Assembly (NCBI GenBank): GCA_030263295.1
Contig: SZOS01000004.1
Span: 1 to 64,000 of the forward strand
DNA length: 64,000 bases
Source of the DNA: Dokdonella_A sp014338185
GTDB taxonomy: Bacteria > Pseudomonadota > Gammaproteobacteria > Xanthomonadales > Rhodanobacteraceae
Reading direction: 5' to 3'
Positions 1-10,106 of the stretch are shown piece after piece. A program made the position numbers and the translations under genes. Position 1 is the stretch's first letter; each line of letters starts with the position of its first letter. Under the pieces are notes generated by a model that worked only from the letters and a program-made list of their open reading frames with translations, searched no databases and was not told the DNA's origin.

Positions 1-1
1 C

Positions 2-526
2 GCTGCGCCCAGTGCGCCAGCGGCCAGTGCGCCAGCGGCCGCCGCCACCACGGCGGCAACGCCGCGGCCGCCGCCCGCGCCGACCACTACGCCTGCCCCG
101 GTCCCCGCACCGGCGACGGGCGCATCCGCGGGCGCCGCCACGCGCGAGGCGGCCTCGATCAGCTGGCGCTGGCCCGCTAGTGGCAGCCTGGTCGGTGGGT
201 TCGTCGCGGGCGATCCGACCCGCCAGGGCATCGACCTCGCCGGCAAGGCCGGCGACCCGGTGCGCGCGGCCGCAGCTGGCAGCGTGGTCTACAGCGGCAA
301 TGGCCTGGTCGGCTATGGCGAACTCGTGATCATCAAGCACGATGCCAGTTACCTGTCGGCCTATGGCCACAACCGCAAGCGCATGGTCAGCGAAGGCGAG
401 CAGGTGCAGGCCGGGCAGGTGATCGCCGAAATGGGGTCGAGCAGCGCCAGCCGCGATTCCTTGCACTTCGAGATCCGCCGCAACGGCAAGCCGGTCAATC
501 CGCTCGATTACCTGCCGCGACGCTGA
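2..526 (+). CDS. nlpD: NlpD-type murein hydrolase activator, C-terminal part
   Basis: This is the 3' part of a gene that begins before the window. The visible protein starts with an Ala/Pro/Thr-rich linker and ends in a LytM (peptidase M23) domain with motifs such as GIDLAG, GYGELVIIKH, YLSAYGHN and LHFEIRRNGKPVNPL. NlpD is an outer-membrane lipoprotein that activates periplasmic amidases for cell separation. The zinc ligands of active M23 peptidases look lost: Arg stands where H-x-G-x-D expects His, and Ser where the first His of HxH is expected. That fits a non-catalytic activator. The gene lies directly upstream of rpoS, the usual proteobacterial arrangement, in which the rpoS promoter often lies inside nlpD. 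The lipobox and LysM domain are outside the window. Confidence 0.9.
   Translation, partial: AAPSAPAASAPAAAATTAATPRPPPAPTTTPAPVPAPATGASAGAATREAASISWRWPASGSLVGGFVAGDPTRQGIDLAGKAGDPVRAAAAGSVVYSGNGLVGYGELVIIKHDASYLSAYGHNRKRMVSEGEQVQAGQVIAEMGSSSASRDSLHFEIRRNGKPVNPLDYLPRR
10..39 (+). repeat. 15-bp perfect tandem duplication in the nlpD linker
   Basis: The unit cagtgcgccagcggc occurs twice head to tail and codes for a repeated Ser-Ala-Pro-Ala-Ala block in the low-complexity linker of NlpD. It is probably slippage-type variation in a flexible linker with no specific function. Confidence 0.7.
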
Positions 527-567
527 GCATCGTTCCGTTGCCGCATGCGGCAGCGTAAGCTCGTGGC

Positions 568-1452
<885 letters not shown>

Positions 1453-1572
1453 AGCGCGCGGTATCGCTGGCTGCGCCTGACATGTGCTGATCCGTCTGCG
1501 TGCTGCCGGCGCGCGCTGCGCCCGCGCATCCGGCCGTGGCCGGGCGCATTTCGGATCTGGGGTGGCGCGCGC

Positions 1573-1962
1573 TCAGCGCGGATCGGCGGCGCCCGCCAGC
1601 ATCATCGCGGCCACCACGCGCCGGCCTTCCTCGGCGAGCAGGTTGTAGGTGCGGCAGACGGCCGCGTTGTCCATCACTTCGACGCCGATGCCACGCTGCA
1701 GGAGCTGTGCCTGGACGCGTGGCGCGGGGAACACCTGGCGCGCTCCGGTGCCGAGCAGCACGAGTTCGGGACCGAGCGCCGCGATCGCGGCCAGCGCGGC
1801 CTCGTCGAGCTGCTCGACCGCCTGCACCGGCCAGTCCTCGACGAGGCGGTCGGGTGCGAGCAGGAAGCTGCGCGTGAGCACGCGGTCGACGATCGTGACC
1901 GTGTCGTGGCTGTAGCGGCGGAAGTACAGGTGGCCTTGCGGCAGGTGCTGGTCGAGTTGCAT
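1573..1962 (-). CDS. Mth938-like domain protein (DUF498 family)
   Basis: Small cytoplasmic protein of 129 residues resembling the Mth938/NDUFAF3-like family: an LGP-ELVLLGTG core with GVEVMDNAAVCRTYNLL following. The family has a small alpha/beta fold without an established enzymatic role; the mitochondrial homolog NDUFAF3 assists complex I assembly. The start is taken at MQLDQHLP, since the frame upstream runs into the yhbY-rlmE region. It is convergent with rpoS, and yhbY on the same strand ends 49 nt upstream. The family call is from memory of the fold signature, and the function is not inferable here. Confidence 0.75.
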   Translation of the reverse strand: MQLDQHLPQGHLYFRRYSHDTVTIVDRVLTRSFLLAPDRLVEDWPVQAVEQLDEAALAAIAALGPELVLLGTGARQVFPAPRVQAQLLQRGIGVEVMDNAAVCRTYNLLAEEGRRVVAAMMLAGAADPR

Positions 1963-2011
1963 GGATTCAGTGCGCGGGGCAAGCGCGGGTGGGCAGGGCG
2001 TGCACGGGCTC

Positions 2012-2308
2012 TCAGCGCGGCAGGTCGAAGCGCGAGTGCTCGGGATTGCGCCGGTAGAACGAGGCGGTCTTGCCGATCGCCTGCACCACCTCGGCGTTGG
2101 CATGCGCGCGCATCGCCTCGATCACCGCGGCGCGCTGTTCGCGCTCGGCGCCGGCCAGCTTGACCTTGACCAGCTCGTGGTGGGCGAGCGCGCCCTCGAA
2201 CTCGGCCAGCACGGCCTCGGTGACGCCCTTCTGGCCCACCAGCACGATCGGACGCAGTTCGTGCGCAAGACTGCGCAGGTAGCGTTTCTGGGCGGCGGTC
2301 AGCGGCAT
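2012..2308 (-). CDS. yhbY: Ribosome assembly RNA-binding protein YhbY (CRM domain)
   Basis: A 98-residue single CRM (CRS1-YhbY) domain protein: MPLTAAQKRYLRSLAHELRP start, then VLVGQKGVTEAVL with the conserved GxxG-type loop, and VKVKLAGAEREQR. YhbY binds pre-50S particles and helps large-subunit maturation. It is divergent from rlmE, which encodes the 23S rRNA 2'-O-methyltransferase, as in E. coli, where yhbY also lies beside rlmE-ftsH. Length matches the family (about 97). Confidence 0.93.
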   Translation of the reverse strand: MPLTAAQKRYLRSLAHELRPIVLVGQKGVTEAVLAEFEGALAHHELVKVKLAGAEREQRAAVIEAMRAHANAEVVQAIGKTASFYRRNPEHSRFDLPR

Positions 2309-2445
2309 CTGAAGCAGGCGGTGCGGGCAGGAGACGGGAGCGACAGGGTATCATGGCGGATGCCTTCGACCCCGCCACCGGTCCAGTCGCGTTGCCATGG
2401 CACTGCCGCGGCGGCTGGTGCGGACGGTGGCCGGAGCACGCGCTG

Positions 2446-3066
2446 ATGGCACGCAGCAAGTCCAGTTCGCGCTGGCTCAGGGAGCACTTCAACGACCCCT
2501 ACGTCAAGCGAGCGCAGGCCGAGGGCTGGCGTTCGCGCGCGGTGTTCAAGCTCGACGAACTGCTCGAGCGCGACCCGCTGCTGCGACCGGGCATGGTGGT
2601 GGTCGACCTCGGCGCCGCCCCCGGCGGCTGGTCGCAGGTGGTGCGTGAGCGCCTCGGCGACAAGGGCCGCGTGATCGCGCTCGACATCCTGCCGATGCAG
2701 GGCATCGGCGGAGTCGAGTTCATCCATGGCGACTTCCGCGACGAAGCGGTGCTCGCGCAGCTGCAACAGCTGCTGGGCGGGGCGCCGGTCGACCTTGTAC
2801 TTTCCGACATGGCGCCCAACATGAGCGGTATGGCCGCGGTCGACCAGCCGCGCTCGATGCATCTGGTCGAACTGGCCGAGGAATTCGCCGCGCAGCAGCT
2901 GCGCTCGGGCGGTGCGTTCCTCACCAAGGTGTTCCAGGGCGAGGGGTTCGATGCGCTGGTGCGGCGCTTGCGCGGCGGCTATGAGCGCGTCAGCATCCGC
3001 AAGCCCAAGGCGTCACGCGCGCGCAGTCCCGAGGTCTACGCGCTCGCAACTGGCAAGAAAGGTTAG
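2446..3066 (+). CDS. rlmE: 23S rRNA (uridine-2'-O)-methyltransferase RlmE
   Basis: Rossmann-fold SAM-dependent methyltransferase of 206 residues, modifying U2552 of 23S rRNA in the 50S subunit. Seen are the N-terminal substrate-binding segment (SRWLREHFNDPYVKRAQ), the SAM motif VVDLGAAPGGWSQV, the catalytic Lys/Asp/Lys/Glu set within RSRAVFKLDEL, LVLSDMAPNMSG and FLTKVFQGEG, and the tail RKPKASRARSPEVY. The start MARSKSS at 2446 is preferred; an upstream in-frame ATG at 2353 would add 31 residues not typical of the family. It is followed by ftsH, as in most gammaproteobacteria. Confidence 0.95.
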   Translation: MARSKSSSRWLREHFNDPYVKRAQAEGWRSRAVFKLDELLERDPLLRPGMVVVDLGAAPGGWSQVVRERLGDKGRVIALDILPMQGIGGVEFIHGDFRDEAVLAQLQQLLGGAPVDLVLSDMAPNMSGMAAVDQPRSMHLVELAEEFAAQQLRSGGAFLTKVFQGEGFDALVRRLRGGYERVSIRKPKASRARSPEVYALATGKKG

Positions 3067-3203
3067 GTTTCCATGGTGGCAGGGTTCGACATCGGCAGGG
3101 TGGGTACCGACGGCGGGACCGGCGCATTCATGGTGGGTTCGCGCGTGCTCGGGCAGCGTGTCCCGAAATCCGGGCACTGCAGCCGGCGGCAGGAGATTGC
3201 ACG

Positions 3204-5126
<1,923 letters not shown>

Positions 5127-5262
5127 CGAGACTGCGCCGAGTACCGCCGCGATCGGCCACGAGTGCAGGCATGAGTCGTGCGGCGCTGATCGGTCGCGTC
5201 AATGCCGGCCCGTGGCATGGCCGGTGACCGTGGGCACGCTGCAGCATCGGCGCTGGCCGCGA

Positions 5263-5838
5263 TCAGGGTTGCCACACCACGCGTACCTTGTACAGGGTGC
5301 CGGGGTTGGCGGGACAATACCCCGAACTATCGAACGCCACGATCACCGCGTACGAGCAGTTGCGCGGGTCGCTGTACGGCAATGGCAGTTCGACGAAAGT
5401 GAAGAAGTCGCCCGGCGCGCCACTGGATTGGACAACACCGATTTCCGTCGTCCTCGGGACACCCGGCGCATGGGGGCGCTGACAAGTGCCGTAGAGGTAG
5501 GCGCGGATGTCTGCGGTTGCGGAGTCGTCGTTGCCCCACAGGTCCAGGTAACGCAGTTGCACGCCCGCGGGAATCGTCACCTCCGCGGTCGCGATGCGCG
5601 CGCCGCCCTCGCCACAGGTCAGGTAGCCCATGCCGGCTGTGGAGTACAGGCCATTGGGACGGTCGACCGTGAAGTCATCACCGGTGATCGTGAATGAATC
5701 ACCGGCGGTACCGGTGACTGCGACAGGGTCGGTGTCGGCAAACCGGCGTGGCTCGGTGGTGGCGGGGTGGTGGCTCGCGGCGCTGGCCAGCGTGGTCATG
5801 AGTCCGGCGCACAACGCACACATGGGCAGGGTCTTCAT
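5263..5838 (-). CDS. Secreted protein of unknown function, tandem paralog 3
   Basis: Predicted exported protein of 191 residues with a short signal peptide (MKTLPMCALCAG to ASAA). It is the last gene of a three-gene minus-strand operon whose products align with each other. Shared features are a GxD-S/T-T-x-D-[LI] block, a Thr-Cys pair, an S-S/A-G-x-x-G-x-F segment, a C-x-Y motif and a terminal V-R-V strand, suggesting a disulfide-stabilised beta-sandwich. The start at 5838 is favoured because GAGGA lies 9 nt upstream; an ATG at 5853 overlaps the stop of the preceding gene. Unlike its upstream paralog, it ends just after the VRV strand with no D-x-I-F tail. I do not recognise a named family. 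Confidence 0.7.
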   Translation of the reverse strand: MKTLPMCALCAGLMTTLASAASHHPATTEPRRFADTDPVAVTGTAGDSFTITGDDFTVDRPNGLYSTAGMGYLTCGEGGARIATAEVTIPAGVQLRYLDLWGNDDSATADIRAYLYGTCQRPHAPGVPRTTEIGVVQSSGAPGDFFTFVELPLPYSDPRNCSYAVIVAFDSSGYCPANPGTLYKVRVVWQP

Positions 5839-5849
5839 GGCGATAGTCC

Positions 5850-6428
5850 TCATGACTCGAAGCTGTCTTTGAAGATCAAATCGGGGTCTCGCATGTGGAC
5901 GCGGACCTCGCGCACTACCAGGTCCGGGCCGACACATGCGGTGTCGGCGGCGCTGAGCTCGGCCTGCACGTAATAGGCGCAGGTCTCGGGCATGACAGGC
6001 TGGGAACTGGTACCCACGAGGACCGAGAACGTGCCGTCAGTACCCGCGGAGTGTCCGCTGCCGATCAGTTGAATGTCGGGTGTGCCTGCGGCCAGGAAGG
6101 GTTGGCAGACCTTGAAGAACTTGAGGTTCAGGTCATGAGTGGCGGACTGGTCCACGCCGGACACGCGGATGTGGTCGATCGTGAACCCCCCGGGTGCATC
6201 GATCGGATAGATCAGCCTCTTGGCAGAGGTATCCGCCGGATCACCGCAGTACGCGCCCGCGTAGCCATCCCGGCGGTATACAACGGCACTGTTGGTGGGC
6301 CGGCCGAGGATCCCAAAATGGGAAGCGTACTCCGGGTTGGCAGGTGCATCAGCCGATGCGGGATCTGCGCCGGCTGCCAGCAGCAGCGCCAGCAGCGACA
6401 GTGGAACTCGATTGGAGGTGATAGGCAT
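5850..6428 (-). CDS. Secreted protein of unknown function, tandem paralog 2, with C-terminal DLIFKDSFES tail
   Basis: Predicted exported protein of 192 residues: a signal peptide (SLLALLLAAGADPASA), then the domain shared with its two neighbours (VSGVDQSATHDLNLKFF, CAYYVQAEL, CVGPDL, VREVRV). After the final strand it carries about ten extra residues ending DLIFKDSFES, absent from the other two paralogs. The same kind of ending occurs on the subtilase at 7470-10106 and the large protein at 30081-33623. The start at 6428 has GGAG seven bases upstream; another ATG at 6440 is weaker. The gene lies 12 nt downstream of paralog 1, and its stop overlaps the alternative start of paralog 3. Function unknown. 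Confidence 0.7.
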   Translation of the reverse strand: MPITSNRVPLSLLALLLAAGADPASADAPANPEYASHFGILGRPTNSAVVYRRDGYAGAYCGDPADTSAKRLIYPIDAPGGFTIDHIRVSGVDQSATHDLNLKFFKVCQPFLAAGTPDIQLIGSGHSAGTDGTFSVLVGTSSQPVMPETCAYYVQAELSAADTACVGPDLVVREVRVHMRDPDLIFKDSFES

Positions 6429-6440
6429 GTTGGGCTCCAT

Positions 6441-7082
6441 TCATTCCGGCAAGTGGTACTGGACGCGCACCTTGTCCAGGATCATGTCGAAGCCCACGCA
6501 CGGCCCTGTCGTACTGCTGGTGAAGCGGCTTCGCAGCGCGTATTTGCACGAGAAGCGGTCGACCGATACGGGAGGGTTCAGCACAATGGTGTGGAAGAAA
6601 TTGCCCGCATCGCCGCTGCTGCTGACATCGCCGAGCACGGTGAACGTCGGGGGTGACATTGATCCGGTCGTGGCACAGGTCGACACCAGGAACAGCGTCA
6701 GGTTGTCAGTGGTGGAGTGGTCCTGGCCGAACACGTCGACCCAGTCGATCAGTGCGCCATCGGGGAGATCGAGATTGGCGGTGGCGAATGGATTCGTGTC
6801 GCTGGTGCACTGGACCGAATTGGCACCGGTGTAGGCGTAGTTGCTGTCGGTGCCGGAGAAGGAGACACCCAGACGCGTCTGGAACCGCGCCGACGGCCCG
6901 CCCGCGACGGAATCCGAACGTCGCGCAGTGGTTGTGGCCGCGTCGCGGACCATCACCATCTGGGTGCGATCGTTGAAGCCCGCTGCGAGCCGTTCCGCCA
7001 TCGTTGCGGGCCGCGTCGACTGGGCGAGGGTGGTTCCGCAGGAGGCGGCCAGTGCGGTCGCCATCACCATTCGAACTTTCAC
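6441..7082 (-). CDS. Secreted protein of unknown function, tandem paralog 1
   Basis: First gene of the three-gene operon of paralogs; 213 residues. It has an N-terminal signal peptide (MKVRMVMATALAASCGTTLAQ), a longer variable linker, then the common domain: FGQDHSTTDNLTLFLVSTC, SSSGDAGNFFHTIV, CKYALRSRF, CVGFDMILDKVRVQY. The start is GTG at 7082, with a strong GGAGG seven bases upstream. Expression probably comes from the 387-bp region shared with the divergent subtilase gene. The two pairs of Cys suggest disulfides in the periplasm or outside the cell. No recognised domain; substrate or partner role for the neighbouring protease is only a guess. Confidence 0.72.
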   Translation of the reverse strand: MKVRMVMATALAASCGTTLAQSTRPATMAERLAAGFNDRTQMVMVRDAATTTARRSDSVAGGPSARFQTRLGVSFSGTDSNYAYTGANSVQCTSDTNPFATANLDLPDGALIDWVDVFGQDHSTTDNLTLFLVSTCATTGSMSPPTFTVLGDVSSSGDAGNFFHTIVLNPPVSVDRFSCKYALRSRFTSSTTGPCVGFDMILDKVRVQYHLPE

Positions 7083-7469
7083 GAGCTACCTCCGAGGGAT
7101 CTGGATCTGCACCTTTCGTCCGTGCCGCGCGCGACCGGTGTCCGTACCATGGTTGGGGATGGGCGGTGCGGCGTCTCCCGCCCGACATTGGCTCATTCGT
7201 GACATGGCGCGAATTCGTGCCACGTGGTGAATCGCTGCCTGGGGGCGGAAAATGGTTGGTGCGGAGGGATGTCATGCCCCTCCGCGAGATCGCATAGAAT
7301 CGTCCGCTTTCGCACCGCAGTAGCCCGGGCAGGTGATGCAAGCCTGATGCGCATGCGGCCCGGGCCGATTCCATGTGCAGGTCCGGCTTGGCTTGGGGCA
7401 CATGGGCCCGTCATTCCAGTGTGCGCGCACGGATCGATGCGCGTGACTTGACCACAGGAGTCCATCGCC
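7083..7469. other. Intergenic region between divergent secreted-protein genes
   Basis: This 387-bp stretch without a convincing gene must hold the promoters of the minus-strand secreted operon and the plus-strand subtilase gene. It contains a perfect inverted repeat (7261-7285) and a TAGAAT hexamer just downstream (7295-7300). The subtilase has AGGAG about ten bases before its ATG. I see no tRNA or obvious small RNA. Confidence 0.6.
7261..7285. promoter_or_regulatory. Perfect 8-bp inverted repeat upstream of the subtilase gene
   Basis: gcggaggg and its exact reverse complement ccctccgc are separated by nine bases. There is no T-tract on either side, so it is not an intrinsic terminator. A TAGAAT box (five of six to the -10 consensus, plus strand) begins nine bases after it at 7295. 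The repeat would therefore cover the -35 area of that possible promoter, as an operator could. The -35 sequence itself is not recognisable. Confidence 0.35.
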
Positions 7470-10106
7470 ATGATCCAGCGGCTTGCATCGGGATGCGCCA
7501 TCGCTGCAGCAGTTGCGGCGTTCGCGCTACCGCTTGTGGCCGCGACCGCGCCGTTGCCGGACCGCATCCACGTGCGGGTGCATGCGACGGGCGCTGAGCT
7601 TGCGGCCGCGATCGGGCGCAACGACACGATCGACTATGGCTCCATGCAGTGGCTGGAGGTCGATGCCGCCGAACTCGCGCGCCTGCGCGCGGGCGGGATC
7701 GCCGTGACCACGGTCGATGCACCGTTCGAACTCGACCTGGGTGGCCGGCGCTTTGATCCGCTCGCGGGCGTACCCGATTTCGGTCGTTGGGCCGCATCCG
7801 CCGCGGCGTCGGACCAGGACGACTTCCGGCTCGTGCAATTCAAGGGGCCGCTGCGCGAGGCCGACCTGCAGGCCTTGCGCGCTGCCGGCCTGGAGCCGGT
7901 GCAGTATCTGCATCCGTTCACCTATGTGGTGTGGGGCAGTGGCGCGAGCCTGGCGACGGCGCGGCAGCGCGACGCGGTGCGCTGGAGTGGCGCGTTCCTG
8001 CCGGCGTATCGCCTGCTGCCGCGCTGGCGCACGCTCGATGCGCTCGAGCGCGAGGTGCACGTGCTGGTGTATCGCGATGCGCCCGGTCTGGCGGCGGCAT
8101 TCGACGCGCTGGCGAGTCGGCGCAGTGCCGCGCAGCCGATCGATCGCCACCTTGCGGTGGTGAACCTGCGGATCGCCGGGAGTCGGCTGGCCGAGCTGGC
8201 CGCGGTGCCGGGCGTGTACAGCGTGCAGCCGGTACCGACCGACGGTGGCCTGCGCGGCGAGATGAGCAACCAGGTCAACGCCGGCAACATCGACGCGGGC
8301 AACCTTGCGGTGCCGGGCTATCCGGCCTACCTCGACGGCATTGGCGTGCACGGCAATGGCGTGATCCTCGCCGACGTCGATGGCGGCGTCTACGACACCC
8401 ATCCCGACCTCGTCAATCGCATGTTGCCGTGCGTGGGCAGCACCTGCGGCGGCAGTGCGGTCGACGACCATGGCACGCACACCGCGGCGACCATGGCCGG
8501 TGATGGCAGCTCGGGAGTGAGGGCCGCGGGTTTCCTGCGCGGGCTGGGCATGGCGCCGCAGGCCAGGCTCATCGAGCAGGTGTACGAACCGACCTTCGAG
8601 CAGGCTGGCGGCATGCTCAAGCTCATGACCGAGTCGCAGCGCAACGCCGCGTGGGCATCGGGCAACAGTTGGGGGCCGTCGGCCTCGGCTCTGGGCTACG
8701 ACGGGGACACGCGCCAGGTCGATGTCGGCGTGCGCGATGCGGATCCGGCTGCAGCGGGCGACCAGCCACTGGCCTACGTGCTGTCGATCATGAATGGCTA
8801 TGGCGGCGTCACCTCGCTGGGTACGCCCGACGAGGCCAAGAACCTGTTTGCGATCGGCTCGACCTGGATGCAGGACAGCGCGATCGTGCAGTACACCGAC
8901 ATCGACAGCCTGTCCGACAACAGCGCCCACGGGCCGGCCCTGGATGGACGTTCGGTACCGGCGATGGTCGCACCCGGCTGTTCGGTGGACTCGGCCATTT
9001 CGGCCACGGGTTTCGGGCTCATGTGCGGCACCAGCATGGCCTCGCCGCACGTGACCGGCGCGAGCGCGCTGTTCGTCGAGTACTACCGCACGCTCAGCGG
9101 CGGCCAGGATCCGAGCCCGGCCTTGGTCAAGGCCGCCTTCAGCGCGGTGGCGAAAAGCCTGATCGGCCACCACGACGCCAACGGCAATGTGATGACCCAC
9201 CTGTTCGACAGCCGCCAGGGCTGGGGGCGCATGCAGACCACGCCCGTGCTCGCGCCGCAGCAGCATGTGGAGTACCTCGACCAGAGCGTGGTGCTGGACA
9301 ACACCGGCGAGGCCTGGTCGCAGACCTGCACGGCCGATGATCCGGGCCAGCCCATGCGCATCATGCTGGTGTGGACCGATGCGCCCGGCCATGGGCTGGG
9401 TGGCACCACGCCCGCATGGAACAACGATCTCGACCTGCACGTGACGACGACGGCACAGACCTTCCTCGGCAATGTGCTCGATGGCGGGGGCTGGTCGCAG
9501 GCCGGCGGCAGCGCCGATGCCCGCAACAACATGGAGGCGGTGTTCCTGCAGCCGGCCCAGCACGGCGGGCAGGTCACGATCGAGGTGCTCGCCAGCGACA
9601 TCAATTCCGACGGCTTGCCCAGCCAGGGCGATGGCACCGACCAGGACTTCGCGCTGGTCTGCTACAACTGCCGCTTCGCGCCACCCGCGCTGAGCGACCT
9701 GCAGACCAGTGCCAGCAGCGGCGCGGCTTGGGCGCAGGTCGGCCAGCGCCTGGACTACGTGGTGCAGGTCGACAACATCGGCAGCGCCGATGCGCAGGAT
9801 CCGCGGGTGAACGTCGTCGCTGCCGGCCTGGCCGATCCGGCGCTCGCGCCCGGCAGCGATTGGAGCTGCGGCGCGAGCCTGGGCCTGCTCAATTGCACCC
9901 ATGCCGGCGTGCTCGCCGCGGGGGCCGGCGTGACGCTGCAGTTCAGCGCGGTGGTGCGCGCCGATGCCGCTGACCCGCTGCTGGCCACATTCAGCGCGTC
10001 GACGCCGGCGGCCGAGGCCACCACCAGCAACAACACCGCACAGGTCGTGCTGCCACTGCTCGACCGCATCCATGCCGATGGCTTCGACGGGAACGGCACG
10101 CCATGA
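7470..10106 (+). CDS. Secreted subtilisin-family (S8) serine protease with DUF11-like C-terminal domain
   Basis: Exported protease of 878 residues. A signal peptide (about 1-25) and a long N-terminal region precede the S8 catalytic domain, with the triad seen as Asp304 (ADVDGG-VYDTHPDL), His334 (HGTHTAATMAGD) and Ser522 (GTSMASPHVTGASALF). A beta-rich P-domain-like part follows (LVWTDAPG, NNDLDLHV), then a DUF11-type repeat (about 745-855: QVGQRLDYVVQVDNIGSADA). It ends DRIHADGFD plus five residues, resembling the ends of two other exported proteins in this window. The start ATG has AGGAG upstream. The stop overlaps the folP start by four bases (ATGA), so folP may be translationally coupled. 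The substrate is unknown; the neighbouring secreted paralogs are a possible but untested link. Confidence 0.9.
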   Translation: MIQRLASGCAIAAAVAAFALPLVAATAPLPDRIHVRVHATGAELAAAIGRNDTIDYGSMQWLEVDAAELARLRAGGIAVTTVDAPFELDLGGRRFDPLAGVPDFGRWAASAAASDQDDFRLVQFKGPLREADLQALRAAGLEPVQYLHPFTYVVWGSGASLATARQRDAVRWSGAFLPAYRLLPRWRTLDALEREVHVLVYRDAPGLAAAFDALASRRSAAQPIDRHLAVVNLRIAGSRLAELAAVPGVYSVQPVPTDGGLRGEMSNQVNAGNIDAGNLAVPGYPAYLDGIGVHGNGVILADVDGGVYDTHPDLVNRMLPCVGSTCGGSAVDDHGTHTAATMAGDGSSGVRAAGFLRGLGMAPQARLIEQVYEPTFEQAGGMLKLMTESQRNAAWASGNSWGPSASALGYDGDTRQVDVGVRDADPAAAGDQPLAYVLSIMNGYGGVTSLGTPDEAKNLFAIGSTWMQDSAIVQYTDIDSLSDNSAHGPALDGRSVPAMVAPGCSVDSAISATGFGLMCGTSMASPHVTGASALFVEYYRTLSGGQDPSPALVKAAFSAVAKSLIGHHDANGNVMTHLFDSRQGWGRMQTTPVLAPQQHVEYLDQSVVLDNTGEAWSQTCTADDPGQPMRIMLVWTDAPGHGLGGTTPAWNNDLDLHVTTTAQTFLGNVLDGGGWSQAGGSADARNNMEAVFLQPAQHGGQVTIEVLASDINSDGLPSQGDGTDQDFALVCYNCRFAPPALSDLQTSASSGAAWAQVGQRLDYVVQVDNIGSADAQDPRVNVVAAGLADPALAPGSDWSCGASLGLLNCTHAGVLAAGAGVTLQFSAVVRADAADPLLATFSASTPAAEATTSNNTAQVVLPLLDRIHADGFDGNGTP

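Noticed and set aside
7527..10073. An 848-codon minus-strand frame opposite the subtilase
   Set aside because: The plus-strand protein has all catalytic motifs; the reverse frame has none and the His/Arg-rich content of an artefact.
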